DNA of 64,000 nucleotides, from contig NW_004955487.1 in the NCBI RefSeq assembly GCF_000276665.1, positions 3,958,506 through 4,022,505 on the forward strand. Direction: 5' to 3'. Of the stretch, positions 33,234 through 44,089 are shown in pieces. Origin of the DNA: Chinchilla lanigera (lineage: Eukaryota; Chordata; Mammalia; Rodentia; Chinchillidae). Position numbers and translations under genes: made by a program. Numbering within the stretch: position 1 is the stretch's first letter; each line of letters starts with the position of its first letter. A model generated the notes under the pieces. The model saw only the letters and a program-made list of their open reading frames with translations, searched no databases and had not been told where the DNA came from.

Positions 33234-35054
33234 ACAAGCATCCCAGGAAAGTGGGAGATCTATGTCTCTAGGAGTACGGTCTGTGTCTCCCCCTCCTTTT
33301 TTCCAGCACACTGCTACAGCCAGTGTCTTTTTCCTCTCTGGCTGTTCTGTCCCTACTCTTGTCTTATTCAGGTGGAGACCTTCAAAGTTTGTGAGGAGGT
33401 GAGGCAGAGTTATGTGCCCATTTTGCAGACCAGAAAATCAAGTTCGGAGTGAGGCAGAGCAGGATCCTCTGCTTAGAGGTATCTCAGGGTAATAGCGCAG
33501 CCCATCCTCTGTGACTTGCTCAAGCAAGGGAAACTTTCCACCCAGCTCCTAGAGTTCTGAAAGCTACTTCCACTCTGTGATGTACACCCTGGTCATGCAG
33601 CACCTCAGAACTGAGAACCACCTGAAATCAGTGTCACCTCCCTCTTGGGTCCCCGCATCCTCCCCATGGCCAAGATGCAGCCGGTGCACTGTGGGAAGTC
33701 ACAGCCCCATGCCTCAGATGAAAGCCTTTGGGAAATTTAAGCCACCAGGCAAGGCTAGGAATTACAGGGAGAGGACGTGTTATGGTTCCAACCAAAAAAG
33801 GGAAGGCGACTGGCTCTTGTGGGTGTTGTACTTGCTGTTGGGAGGTGGGCCTGGCAGGTGACAAGGTGGCCTCAGAGGGCTGTGTTCACTTCCTGGCTTT
33901 CATCCTTTGCTTCCAGTCTGCCAGGGGCTGAGCATCTCTCTTCTGGCAGACTTTCTATCATGGTGGAGGTTTGTGTAGAGGCCATGTGCAGAGGAGACCA
34001 GAAACAAACTCTCCCTGTGCCTCCGTTTTGTGTGGGGACAGGCTTTGTGACAGTGGCTGCTGTCTAGACACTGCACAGGTCTTCCAAGTCCTTGTGAAGG
34101 GTACAGGCTACCTGTGCATCCCTTGCAATGTAGCCCGCACACACTTGGATCTCCTGGTCCCCACTGGACGCAGGGTCAGTATCTGCCGAATAAATCACCG
34201 CTGCACTAGACCAGGGGTCTGGGTTGGCCGACTCATTTAAGAGGATGGATTCATGTTGTGCTGTTTCCCCTGCTTCTTTCCGTTCTTTCTAAGGAATGTG
34301 GTGTCAGGATTTCACTGCCTCATATTTCCTGCAAATGATAGCAGTAAGCAACGGCAGGGCGCTGACAGCGCTCCATGGTGTGTGATTGCATTTACTGTCT
34401 TTGAGGAGGAGGTGGTGTTCGGGGCTCATCACAGCGGGCGCAGTGTCCTGCTCTTGGGAAGCCACTTTTTTTTGCACAAAACACAGTCTTTGCTATTCAT
34501 GTGGATTTTGTAGCTGTAATGAGCAGACTCTGTTCCTTAAAAAGCACCATTTTTTAATATTAAAAAAGGGTGACACTTATTGCCAACATTTTAGTTCTCT
34601 TTCTTTTTAAAGGGTTCTCATAGACTAGAGGTGGGACGTGCAGAAACATCTAATCTTCTGCCGGAAATTAGTTTAGCTCCCAACCTGTCTGTTTTTACTT
34701 TGAGTTTATAGAGATGCCATATCCTCTCAGATTTAACCCAAACGTAGCTGAGCCTTCTTAGCTGTTTTTGAAGGGCTTCTACTATAAGAATTGCTGGCTC
34801 TCAATTTTCCAGAGATTTTTATCTTGCTACCCCCTCATCTTCTTTCTCTCAGATTAAAATATACTCTACTCCTCCAAGATCATATATTTTTATCTACACT
34901 TTCTCCCTGTTATTTAATGATCATGTTTAGTAAGTTAGCCTTGTGCTCGTCTGCCTCTAAGTGGGTGAGTGGTGTGAGCACATGCAGACCTTAATCACTG
35001 ACCTCTGAGTTAATTAGCTTTTCCAACGCAATGTATTTGTTTAACTTAGTCAGT
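33234..35054. other. Unique DNA at the edge of the AT-rich domain
   Basis: Mostly unique. The part at 33395-33470 weakly resembles antisense MIR. The part at 34240-34480 is unique and could be conserved (AAATGATAGCAGTAAGCAAC, GTGTGATTGCATTTAC). From about 34500 on the sequence turns AT-rich. Confidence 0.4.
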
Positions 35055-35215
35055 TCTTAGGTAGAACACACTGTGTGCCAAGCCTTCTTTTAAGGACTTT
35101 ACAGATATATTATGTTATTTAATGAGGTAGATACCACTACTCTTCCATTTTCCTGATGAAGAAATTTAAAGCAAAAGGAAGGAGAGCAGCTTGCCAAAGG
35201 TCACGCGGCTCTGCA
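35055..35215 (-). mobile_element. MIR SINE (antisense)
   Basis: GTAGAACACACTGTGTGCCAAG, TATTTAATGAGGTAGATACC, CTTCCATTTTCCTGATGAAG and CTTGCCAAAGGTCACGCGGC track the reverse complement of MIR through most of its length. Confidence 0.75.
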
Positions 35216-35473
35216 AGGTTGAAGAGGATTCCAGTCTATCCTGGGTGTGAACCGTCCACGGGCCTCTCTTCCGGTCCAGTGAGTGGAGTGTGCGTTTTTG
35301 CCAAGCATTTCACCCTTTATTTACTGCAGTTTTATTTCAACATGCAGGATCTCCGCTGTGTTCATGTTATTCTCCAAAAATGTTCCTTGTCTGCTCCTGC
35401 TGTTCATTCTTCTAGATGCTTTTTATGGTTAATTGCACTTAAAATTCTATTAGAGATTTTTAAAGTATTATTT

Positions 35474-35551
35474 CTTGCAGTGCTGGGGATCAAACTCAGG
35501 ACTTTGGACAGGCTACACGTGCATTCTACACTGTGCTGCACTGCAGCCCCT
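35474..35551 (-). mobile_element. ID SINE
   Basis: TTGCAGTGCTGGGGATCAAA, CTCAGGACTTTGGACAGGC and GCTGCACTGCAGCCCC read as an antisense ID, moderately diverged. The 153-codon frame across this point is spurious. Confidence 0.7.
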
Positions 35552-35996
35552 ATTCAAGCTTTGGTTGTGCTGCACCAGATTTGTACAACACACATCTGCC
35601 TCCTGTTGATCTTTTGATATATGGAGGGACACAACTTGCTTTAAGTCTCTTTCCAGAAGTTCTTCTGGTCTCTTGCTTTAATCATGGAGCTTGGCAAACT
35701 TCCTTGACAGTTTATTTCCACACATTCAATATTAGAAGTTTTCAATAGGTTCTTTTTCCATTGTTTCCCTGTTAATGCTGGCTAGCATGAAGGAAAACTA
35801 TTGTTTTTAAAGTTCATTTTAATGGAAGTTTTAAAACTTAGTGTGAATAAAAAATAATTGTTTTTGTGTTGCTTTGTTTGTTGTTATTTTGTTTTTTCCT
35901 CTTTCAAATAAAAAAATCTAAAAAAGCCCAAAAAAACTTAGTGTGTTTTTAGATCATTTTCTTTTTTTGGAAAGGGGCAATCTTTTCATGTTTGAA
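35552..35996. other. AT-rich DNA, probably decayed LINE
   Basis: No clear family match. The texture (long T-rich pyrimidine runs on the plus strand) suggests antisense old L1. Several poly(A)/poly(T) runs occur at 35850-35960. Confidence 0.3.
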
Positions 35997-36105
35997 TAAT
36001 GTCAATTTTCTCCTCCTTTTCCTATAATGTCAATTTTCCTCTCTTTTCTGATAATGTCTATTTTCTCCTCCTTTCCCATAATGTGAGTTTCTCCCACATT
36101 TTCCA
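35997..36105 (+). repeat. 27-28 bp minisatellite, 4 copies
   Basis: Units at 35997, 36025, 36052 and 36079 all begin TAATGT and continue with a pyrimidine-rich TTTTCTCCTCC-like stretch. The fourth is the most diverged. TAATGT is the best-conserved part. Confidence 0.88.
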
Positions 36106-37829
36106 ATAATTATATATAGGTATATGCATGTTTGTGTGTATATATATAAATGTGTATATATATTCCTTCCCCTTTTCTTATTTTGTTGAAGGGCTGAGGG
36201 GATGCTGGCCACAGCAAGCACATTATCTTCATCTTCTCCAAAATTCCCCCAAGAATGTCAGCAGATGGACTGTTAAGTTTTGGCTACTGGCTTTGGGGTT
36301 TGCATACATATTTTTCATCATGGGAAGAAAGTATTTCTCTTTCCCAATTTGTTAAGAAAGTCTAGAAAACATCTTTTCTGCGTGTGTTGCTGTGGCAGGA
36401 ATGTTTTTATCTCTTGGTAGCATCGTGATGAGCAGACACCTTAGCACAAAAGGAGCCCCTTTCTAGGAAGACTGCTCGTTGTCTCTGTGTGGTGCTGGCT
36501 TGCAGTAGACGTGATTGCGTGTCATCTCCCGTACACTAGTTCTCATAGGGAATGTTGGCATCTGTAGCCATCAGAGACATCTGCTTCTGACTTCCTTGTA
36601 AGCCTACCTTTGCTGATGTCTTCAGGACATGCTCACACTGTGAAAAGAGTTAAAGGGGAAGCGTGATGTGCTTTTGTGTTCTCTGGAAACGCCTACCTAC
36701 CGTGGAAATCTCTGCTTCCACAGCAGCCTGAAAAACAGCCTGTGAAATGGCTTGAGATGGAAACTTGTACAGAATACTTCTTGAACATCACTTTCAATTC
36801 CACACCTGGATTTTTTTGTTTATTGCTTATTGATTCAATTATGGTGACTTATTTTCCTAGAGAAAATGTATCTTGTCTAAATATCCACATCAAGAATGGA
36901 GGGTATCTATTGATCTTTCCTGTATAGATTGAGGAAATTGGTACATTTATTTTCTTTTACCTTTTCTTCCAGCTCCTTTGTGTTTTCCCCCTTATATTTG
37001 CACAGAATTGCTATTTCTTCCATGCAATATTTTATCTTCAAATATTACATGTGGCAGAGATACCTAATTTATAGCAATAATTTAGGTTGTTTGATTAATT
37101 GATTTAAAAATTCTTTGCAGACTTTCATACCATGACTTTCCCATCTCAAGGGATTTATTTCCTTTATTCCAGACACATGGGTGTCACGTTGGAACCCTTA
37201 GCTGGGTATAGAATTTTGGGGTCCCAATCTTTTAACTCTGAAGCTGCTGTTTCCTTATTTTTAAACTTGTAGAAGGGAAATGGGGGCCAGGATAACTGTT
37301 GTTGAAAGAAATCCATTCTTCCTAAACTGAGTTTTGTAAGAAATCTTACCTTAAAATTAAAATTTACCAGGTTTTGACTTGGATATTTGAATCTTATTAT
37401 AAGTTTTAACTGGCATATGAGGCATCAGGTGAGTGTGCAGATTTGACTGTTTCTTTAATTCCAAGGAATTCCCCCTGAAATGGCTTCTAGTGTGATATTA
37501 CTTCTCCCATTGGTTTGGTTTCTTCCAGCTCTACCTCTGTATATTTAGCACCTCCTCTCCTGCCATTTGCAACCTTTGTCCTTCTGGCTGGCACACTGAC
37601 CTGCTTCCTAAACCCACCATCCACATTATTTTTCCTACTTTTCTGTTGATTTATTTGTGTCTCATAATTCTTCTGTAGGTGTTTTTAACTCCTCTGGTAC
37701 ATTTAAAAAGTTATCTCCTCCACTAAAGCTATCCTGGTTTTATATCCTTTTGGTATCTTTTTAACTCATATCTCAGCTCCTACTTTCCAGTAGCTATAAC
37801 TTCTTTTAAATAATAGCTTTAGCAAGATA
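36106..37829. other. AT-rich DNA, likely ancient L1 remnants
   Basis: A short TATATA/TGTGTA run lies at 36110-36165. Segments such as TTATTTTCCTAGAGAAAATG (36850) and GGGTATAGAATTTTGG (37205) resemble antisense L1 but cannot be assigned to a subfamily. Open frames here are short and AT-driven. Confidence 0.35.
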
Positions 37830-39420
37830 AAATTAATATACCATAAAATCCACTTTTAAAATGTACCATTAAATGATTTTTTAAGTGTATCCACAGAGTC
37901 TGCACCATGAACTTCAAAAGGGTTTCAACACCTCAGAAAGAAATGTTGCACTCAGGGCCAGGCCTTTCTTTCCTCCTCCAGTCTGGGAAACACTGATCTA
38001 ATTTCTGTGCTCATGGATTTGCTGATTCTGGACATTTCACAACAATGGAATTGTACAAACTTTGGCCTTTTGCAGCTGATTTCTTTCCCTTAGTAATGAT
38101 TTCAAGTTTCATTCATGTAGCATGTGTCAGTATTCTTTTTTCTTGCTGAATGATATTCCATTTTATGAATATACCACATATTATTTACCCAATCATCAAA
38201 CAATGGACATACTGATTGTTTTTATTTTTGGCTATTAAATAATGTGACTAGATTGTTTTTATTTTTATCTATTATACAGAGTCCACTAAAAAGGTATGCA
38301 CACTTCAGCAATATTAATAAATGTTTGGAAGGTAATGGTCACCCTTTGAGCACTTTTTGTACTTGTAGAGGCCAAGAGTAACTTGTATACATCTCATGAT
38401 GTCTCGATAAATTTGGTATTAAAATATGTATACAAGTTTTTCTTTTCTTGATATATACTTGTTTTGGTGGACTCTATACAATGTGACTATGAATATTTAT
38501 ATAGATTGTGTACACTGTGTAGACATATATTCATAGTCATCTTATGTATATACCTAACAGTGGAATTGATAGCTATAAAGTAACTCTATCATTTCGAGGA
38601 GCTACTTGATAAATTTTTTTTAAGGTGGACACATCATTTTACATAAATTTCTCTGATTTCTCTACGTCCTAATTGATACTTGTAATTATCTTTTTATTTT
38701 CAGTCATTCTACTGTGTATGAGACAATATGTCATCATGGTTTTGATTTGCATTTTAAAAATGACTAATGACTTTAAGTATCTTATAATGTTCTTATCAGC
38801 CTCCTTATATCTTTTCAGGAAAAATTTGCATTCAGTTCCTTTGCTCATTTTTTAGTTATTTGTCTTTATATTGTTGAGCCACTTAAGAGGTATGTATATA
38901 TTTTGGACACTAGGTGTTTATCAGATATATGATTTGCAAATATTTCCCCATTCTATGAGTTGCCTGTTCACTTGCTTGATTGTGCTCTTTGAGGCACACA
39001 CATTTTTAATGAAGTCTAATTTATGTATTTTTACTTTGGCACTTACACTTTTGATATGATAGCTGAGAAATCATTACCTCATACAAAGGTGGACCAATAT
39101 TTTTCTCATTATGAAATGTCCATTTTATTTGCAGTGACAATTCTTATAGTCCTAGTGGCTCTGGATCTCTTAGGCTTGGTATTTGTATTGTCATCTTTTC
39201 CACCTGTGTACTACTTTTAACCTACTTGTATCTTTGAATCGGAAGTGTTTTTGTAGACAGCATGAATTGGACCATACAGTTTCATCCATTCTGTCAATCT
39301 CTACCTTTTGATTGGTTTATTTAATCCACTTACATTTAATATAATTACTCATAAGCAAGTATTTATGTCTGCTACTTTTTTACTTGTTTCCTACATCATT
39401 TTTGTTTATTTTTTCATTAC
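37830..39420 (-). mobile_element. Old L1 (3' UTR and internal part), antisense
   Basis: ATACCATAAAATCCACTTTT, CTCATGGATTTGCTGATTCTG, GAATGATATTCCATTTTATG, TGGTTTTGATTTGCATTTTA, TTTTTAATGAAGTCTAATTTATG and CTACCTTTTGATTGGTTTATTTAATCC are, in order, antisense landmarks of old mammalian L1. They run from the 3' UTR into ORF2. Internal deletion is likely because the 3' region is followed quickly by endonuclease-domain-like sequence. It carries a 37-bp tandem duplication (38214-38250 and its broken copy) and a 200-bp inverted-repeat insert at 38277. Confidence 0.75.
38277..38476. mobile_element. Candidate mariner-like MITE with TA duplication
   Basis: A 200-bp segment interrupts the old L1. Its left end CAGAGTCCACTAAAAAG and the reverse complement of its right end, TAGAGTCCACCAAAACAAG, are near-identical terminal inverted repeats. 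It is bounded by TA at 38275-38276 and 38477-38478, the target duplication of Tc1/mariner elements. It has no ORF, so it would be non-autonomous. L1 sequence resumes on both sides (CTATTAT | CAATGTGACTATG). I do not recognise the family name. Confidence 0.68.
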
Positions 39421-41379
39421 TGTCTTCTTTTGTGTTACACAGATATATTTTATAGCATTACATTTTAATACCTTTGTTTTTCTTACTATGCCTTTCCAAG
39501 TTATCACATTGTTGGTTGTTATGGTGATTAAAACTAATAACATAACAATCTAGTCCATATTAATACCAACTTAATTTTAGCAATGTATGTAAATGTACTG
39601 CCATATCACTTCAAGAGAACTTATCTGCTTTTACTATTATTCCATGCAAAACACATCCTTATGGATATAAGCCCATCAGCCCAGTTTTAGAATTTTTTAA
39701 TGCACAAGCCTTTATTTCAGATTGAAGAGTTAAAAACAAAAATAAACCATGTTTCTTTTATTTTTTACCAAAGTAGTTACCCTTACTGTTGTTATTTATT
39801 TCTTTGTTTGGGTTTTACTTATGTCTGATGGCTTTCACATTGGCCCAAAGACCTCTTCTGCTCCATTCCCATGGAGCAAGCCTGGTAACAATGAATTCTG
39901 TCTGTTTTGTTTGCCAAGGAATATCTTTATTCCTCTCTTTTTTTTTTACATTAAAATATTTCATTTGCTAAATATCTTAGGAATTTTGAACATGCCCACA
40001 TTGTTTCACTACTAATTCTTGAGAAAGGTGATCTATGTTTTCTTGAATTTCACTGAGTTTGAAACAGGTGGTGCCTGATGCATGTGTGCTTTTGATAGGA
40101 GTCCTAGGTGCTAATTTTTTCTCTTCTGCCAGTGTGGCCATAGCATTTGTAGGCATCTGGGCTAGTTCCTTTATCATGTGGGATGGATTACTACAATCCA
40201 TCAGTTTCCAGGGTCCTCCACAGGAGATTATATGTCCCCACCCCCAAGCCAGGCTCGACTGTGTGAGCTGGTCACGAAGATGTGCACAGAAATGACACAG
40301 GTCGTTTCTGGGGGCCCTTTGAGAGCCCGTGTGAGTTCCTTGCTTCTGTGTCTCCCCGACCCCCATCACCACAGCTCCCAGCCCTGCAGAGAGCAGTATG
40401 GGTCCCAGTGTGACAGGCACAGTGCCATTAAACACACCTCCCAGGCAACCTACAATGTGAAGGAGAGATACTTCTTTTTTTGCCACAATTTTTGACATGC
40501 TTTTCAACAGAAAATAACTTGCAGATGGTTTAAAAATTAAGAATAAAAAATGTGTTTAAAAAAGTAACATTCTCCTTTAATCTTTAACTCCTGCCACTCA
40601 GTACCTGGTGATCCCCAGGGTTCGTTTTCTCATGTACCTTTAAGAGCACCTTCACACACTGTTATACACACATGCCACACACGTGTATCCAGCTGGTGTG
40701 TAACAGATACACCATACATGTGTGCTGCACATGACTTTAAATTCAGTATATATCAAAGATCTTTATATATTGATCATTTTCACCTGTTTTTCAGCTACGC
40801 AGTATTTCAGCTATGACTGTATCAAAGTTTTGGCTGTATAGAAATTTTATTCTTGAAATCTCATCACAAAATATACATAAGTATGGATACTTTTTTTTTT
40901 TTTTATCCTTTTAGGCACTTTGTATAGTTGCTCTAACATTTCATGCTTTTCTTTAACTCTTGACATTTTTATTCTGTTCTTTAAAAGTATTTCAATCACC
41001 TCCTGACTTTTTACTTGACTTGTTGCAGAAGACTCTGGCTGATCTTTGTTGTCTTGATTCTTTCCTCATAGCTTCCATATCTTGGCTTTATGCTTTGAAT
41101 TTTTTTCTCAGCTCTGTCTTTTAGAAAATTAATTCAGCCTTCAGATACATAAGTGGTTTTATTTTTCAGATCTTCTCCAGCATTTTTACTTTGGTATTTA
41201 AATTTTCATGTTGTCTTACTACTGCTCACTTTTTACAGTGTCTTGATTGTGTTAAGTGACTGTAATATTGTGTGAAATTTCTCTTATTATATGACTGTTT
41301 TTAAAGAAGTCATCTTACGGTCTTTGTATCATATTTTCCCCAAAGGGGAGTTTGCTTATCTTGCTTACCTTGGCTTTTG
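39421..41379. other. AT-rich DNA with decayed repeats
   Basis: Sequence up to about 40050 continues in antisense-L1-like texture. The part at 40240-40475 is GC-richer and weakly resembles an old LTR or MER repeat (GTGAGCTGGTCACGAAGATGTG, CCTTTGAGAGCCCGTGTG). The part at 40620-40780 has an ACACATGCCACACACGTG run. The 176-codon minus-strand frame at 39977-40507 has no recognisable domain. Confidence 0.35.
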
Positions 41380-41865
41380 TCTTTTTTACATTTAAATTTG
41401 TTTTAATTGTTAAATATTTCCTAAAAGTAGATGTTTGTGGTACATGATCACATTCCTTGTGGGCAGTTGGTACATGTACATAGCATACCTTAATTCTTTT
41501 TTTTAAACTCCCTTCCTCTACCTCCCCATTCCTTCCATCTCTTGGGCCTCTTCCCATTTGCAAAAGATGTATCTCTCTGTTCTTTGTTACCTATCTCTTA
41601 TTTTGCTCTTTAATTTATTTATAGTTTGGGTTTCTCATATAAGAGAAACCATGTGATATTTAAGTTCGTGTGTCTGATTTATTTCACTTAGCATTACAGT
41701 CTCAGGGGGCATCCATTTTCCTAAAAATGATTGAAGTTTATCCTTCTTTATGGCAGAGTAGTACTCCATTGTGTGTAAATACCACATTTTCTTTATCTAT
41801 TCTTCTGTTGATGGACACATAGGCCACTTCCAAGATTTGGCTATTGAGCTGTGCTTCTGTGGACA
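41380..41865 (-). mobile_element. L1 3'-UTR fragment, antisense
   Basis: GCATTACAGTCTCAGGGGGC, GCAGAGTAGTACTCCATTGTG, TCTTCTGTTGATGGACACATAG and TTTGGCTATTGAGCTGTGCT are antisense L1 3'-end landmarks. TACTCCATTGT is the most diagnostic. A second L1 with the same landmark occurs at about 47177-47190. Confidence 0.8.
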
Positions 41866-41959
41866 TGTCTTCAAACAGCTTGACTGCGTAGTTCTACTCA
41901 GAAGTACAAACCCAGGTTTATTTAGGTAGTTTTCAAGGGTTTCTGCTATACATTTGATA

Positions 41960-42480
41960 TCTGCCCCCCAGGAAGTCTTTTTGTGAATGGAAGGCTGACT
42001 TCGCTGTGTCTGGAGCCCACAGTCCCCTCCCCACTGGTTTTCAGGGCACTGGTTACGATCCACGAACTGCTCATCCCAGACTTCACTGCGGGAGCTGCTG
42101 CTGCATGGCGGCTCCATGGATTTGGGAAGGTGCATGCGCTCAGGAGAGTGCAGGCACTCCTTGATGCACTGCCCGGATGTCAATCCAGCTGCTGCGGCAG
42201 CCAGCAGGAGCCTCTGCCTCCCCTGCCCCTGCTGGTCCCTCAGGCAAGGACCTGCTTTGTCTCTTCCAGTAGCCACACCGCGGGTGCTGCTCTGAGCTCT
42301 GGTGTAGCTTCCTGTGCTTTGGTGAGTTATTGTCAAGCGGTGGCATCTGGCCAGGAGACCGGAAGTGGCATTCCATTCTAGTGAAAGGAAGACCCTGCTA
42401 GCAGAGTGGCTGGAAGCCTCAGAGGGAAAGAGACCTTTGGAGAGCAAGGAACTGCCTGGCTCTAGGGTTATTTAAGGGCT
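41960..42480 (-). other. GC-rich insert with an unassigned open frame
   Basis: A GC-rich block of about 500 bp lies between an L1 3' end and a B1, inside otherwise AT-rich DNA. A 216-codon minus-strand frame spans 41797-42447. Its last ~50 codons are translated L1 3' sequence, so only the part encoded by 41960-42447 could be meaningful. That part includes CIKECLHSPERMHLPKSMEP and a Ser-rich stretch. I do not recognise the protein. A processed pseudogene, LTR fragment or retrotransduced 3' flank of the L1 are all possible. Confidence 0.35.
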
Positions 42481-42557
42481 GGAGTAGTTAGGAGACAGAA
42501 TGAGTCGTTCTGCCTGGGGGAGGAATCCCTTGCATCTCATGGCCAATGTTGTTTCTT

Positions 42558-42561
42558 TCTT

Positions 42562-42607
<46 letters not shown>

Positions 42608-42751
42608 TCTTTTTGAGACAGGGTCTCACTATGCAGTTCAGGCTGGCCTTGAGCTCACTTTGTAGCCCAGGCTGGCCTCAAACTCGCAACGATCCTCCTG
42701 CCTCAGCCTCCCGAGTGCTGGGATTACAGGTGTGAGCCACCACGCCCGGCT
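42558..42751 (-). mobile_element. Young B1 SINE with 43-bp poly(T)
   Basis: T43 at 42564-42606, then TTTTGAGACAGGGTCTCACT. Two Pol-III-SINE blocks follow, CTGGCCTTGAGCTCACTTTG and CTGGCCTCAAACTCGCAACG (the quasi-dimer duplication). It ends GAGCCACCACGCCCGGCT and retains CpGs (CCCGAGTGCTGG, CACGCCCGG). Target duplication CAATGTTGTTTCTT / CAATATTGTTTCTT at 42544-42557 and 42752-42765 (one mismatch). Least diverged B1 in the window. Confidence 0.95.
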
Positions 42752-42901
42752 CAATATTGTTTCTTATTCTTCATGTCCCTTCCCTGTTCTGCATGATAGG
42801 GATTTTTGCGTCAACCAAGTAATTATTCTGCTTAAGTAGTAATATACATTATTGGTGCTGAATTACTATGGCCTGTCACATCTTCCTCTGAAAATATGGG
42901 G

Positions 42902-42904
<3 letters not shown>

Positions 42905-42934
<30 letters not shown>
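42905..42934 (+). repeat. (TG)n microsatellite
   Basis: About 15 uninterrupted TG units directly beside the candidate conserved block at 42935-43345. Confidence 0.95.
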
Positions 42935-42935
<1 letters not shown>

Positions 42936-43345
42936 TAAATTGGTTAATTATTGTTTTTGAATCGACACCCTATTCAGACTTTTGATTTATAACTTGATTG
43001 TACTGCATGAGGTACCTCCCGATTTCTAACAGGATCTGTTTGACTAAACTTGGTGTTCTACTCAGTATTAGCCAAAAGAAAGATTAAAAGTAAGCCAGAG
43101 AGTTTCGTAGCTTTGTAACAATAGCATAAAATGTGGAATAATGAACTGTAAATGCGCCTAATTACATAAATAATGCATTTGGGTAATTGTCAAGTAAGGG
43201 GGTGTGCTAATGAATCAATTATTTTTAATTGTAGGATGCTTGATTGTTTCAGAAATATAATTGATTGTAATCAAGAATCAATTAAATGTTGATAGTAATT
43301 ATGTTGATCAGGCTTAAATACATGACATCATTACAGTGTAGCTGC
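42935..43345. promoter_or_regulatory. Homeodomain-motif-rich unique block, candidate enhancer
   Basis: About 400 bp without recognised repeats in an L1-dense domain. It carries many TAAT/ATTA cores: GTTAATTATTG, CCTAATTACATAAATAATGC, GGGTAATTGTC, CAATTATTTTTAATTGTAG and GTAATTATG. PBX/TALE-like words include TGATTGTTTC, ATTGATT at 43260-43266, and the inverted AATCAAT at 43276-43282. The inverted pair is separated by nine bases. SOX-like ACAATAG also occurs. Survival of unique sequence here suggests constraint. Brain-enhancer activity toward MYT1L would be a reasonable hypothesis, but there is no direct evidence. Confidence 0.4.
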
Positions 43346-43856
43346 TTGAAGAAGAAGGGTTGGGGAAGAGGTTATTACAAGGGATGGCGGGCGACATCAT
43401 TCACGTTTGCTCCTGCAGCCAGCAGCGGCAGGGATGTGCGGCAGAGACACCCTCGGCCAGCTGTGGGTGTGTCCCTCATGAGGGGATCAGGAGTTGACTT
43501 CAAATAAAAACTCAGGTGCAAGGATGACCAGGCCCTCTCAAGGCTTGTTCTGGGGGACACAAGTGGCTGGGATCCCAGGCAATTCAGGCCCAGTGGGGTC
43601 TGCGTGGCCCTTGTCCTGGGCTCCCTCTTCTTGCTCGGCCTATGTCAGCTTGAGGCTCCAAGCCTGCTCCCTTCCCCATGGGTGGTCTGGCTGCTCAGGG
43701 AGTGAATGCTTCTTTGTGACAATGTGTTGAGGTTCATGTCCATGCGTTGCAAAAAGCCACCAGCCCACAAAGGACTGTGTCTCATTGATATTTGTATTCC
43801 TGGTGACTGCCATCCTGGGACTTATGGATGTTAACTGAATAAATAGAAGAACTGTT
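43346..43856. other. Unique DNA, GC-richer
   Basis: No repeat or exon is recognised. Short open frames at 43286-43730 lack support. Confidence 0.45.
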
Positions 43857-43942
43857 GCTAGGTGTGGTGGTACATGCCTATAGTCTTAGCACTCTGGGAA
43901 GCTAAGGTAGGAGGACTGTGAGTTCAAGCCCAGCCTGGGACT
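43857..43942 (+). mobile_element. 3'-truncated B1 SINE
   Basis: GCTAGGTGTGGTGGTACATG, TAGTCTTAGCACTCTGGG and AGTTCAAGCCCAGCCTGGGA are the left half of a sense B1. The right half and A-tail are missing. Confidence 0.82.
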
Positions 43943-44089
43943 TCTTTTTTAATGTTCGTATTTGAAGTATTATTTCTGTTTTTTTTTTTAGATTTTATTT
44001 TTTTGTTTTAAAGAGAAAAAACTAACAAAACAACAATGAAGACAAAAACAAAACAACACAAAAGCAACAAAAACAATACATGACCTCAA

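Noticed and set aside
40059..40507. 176-codon minus-strand frame and overlapping plus-strand frames
   Set aside because: No recognisable protein family, and the underlying DNA weakly resembles an old LTR or MER repeat.
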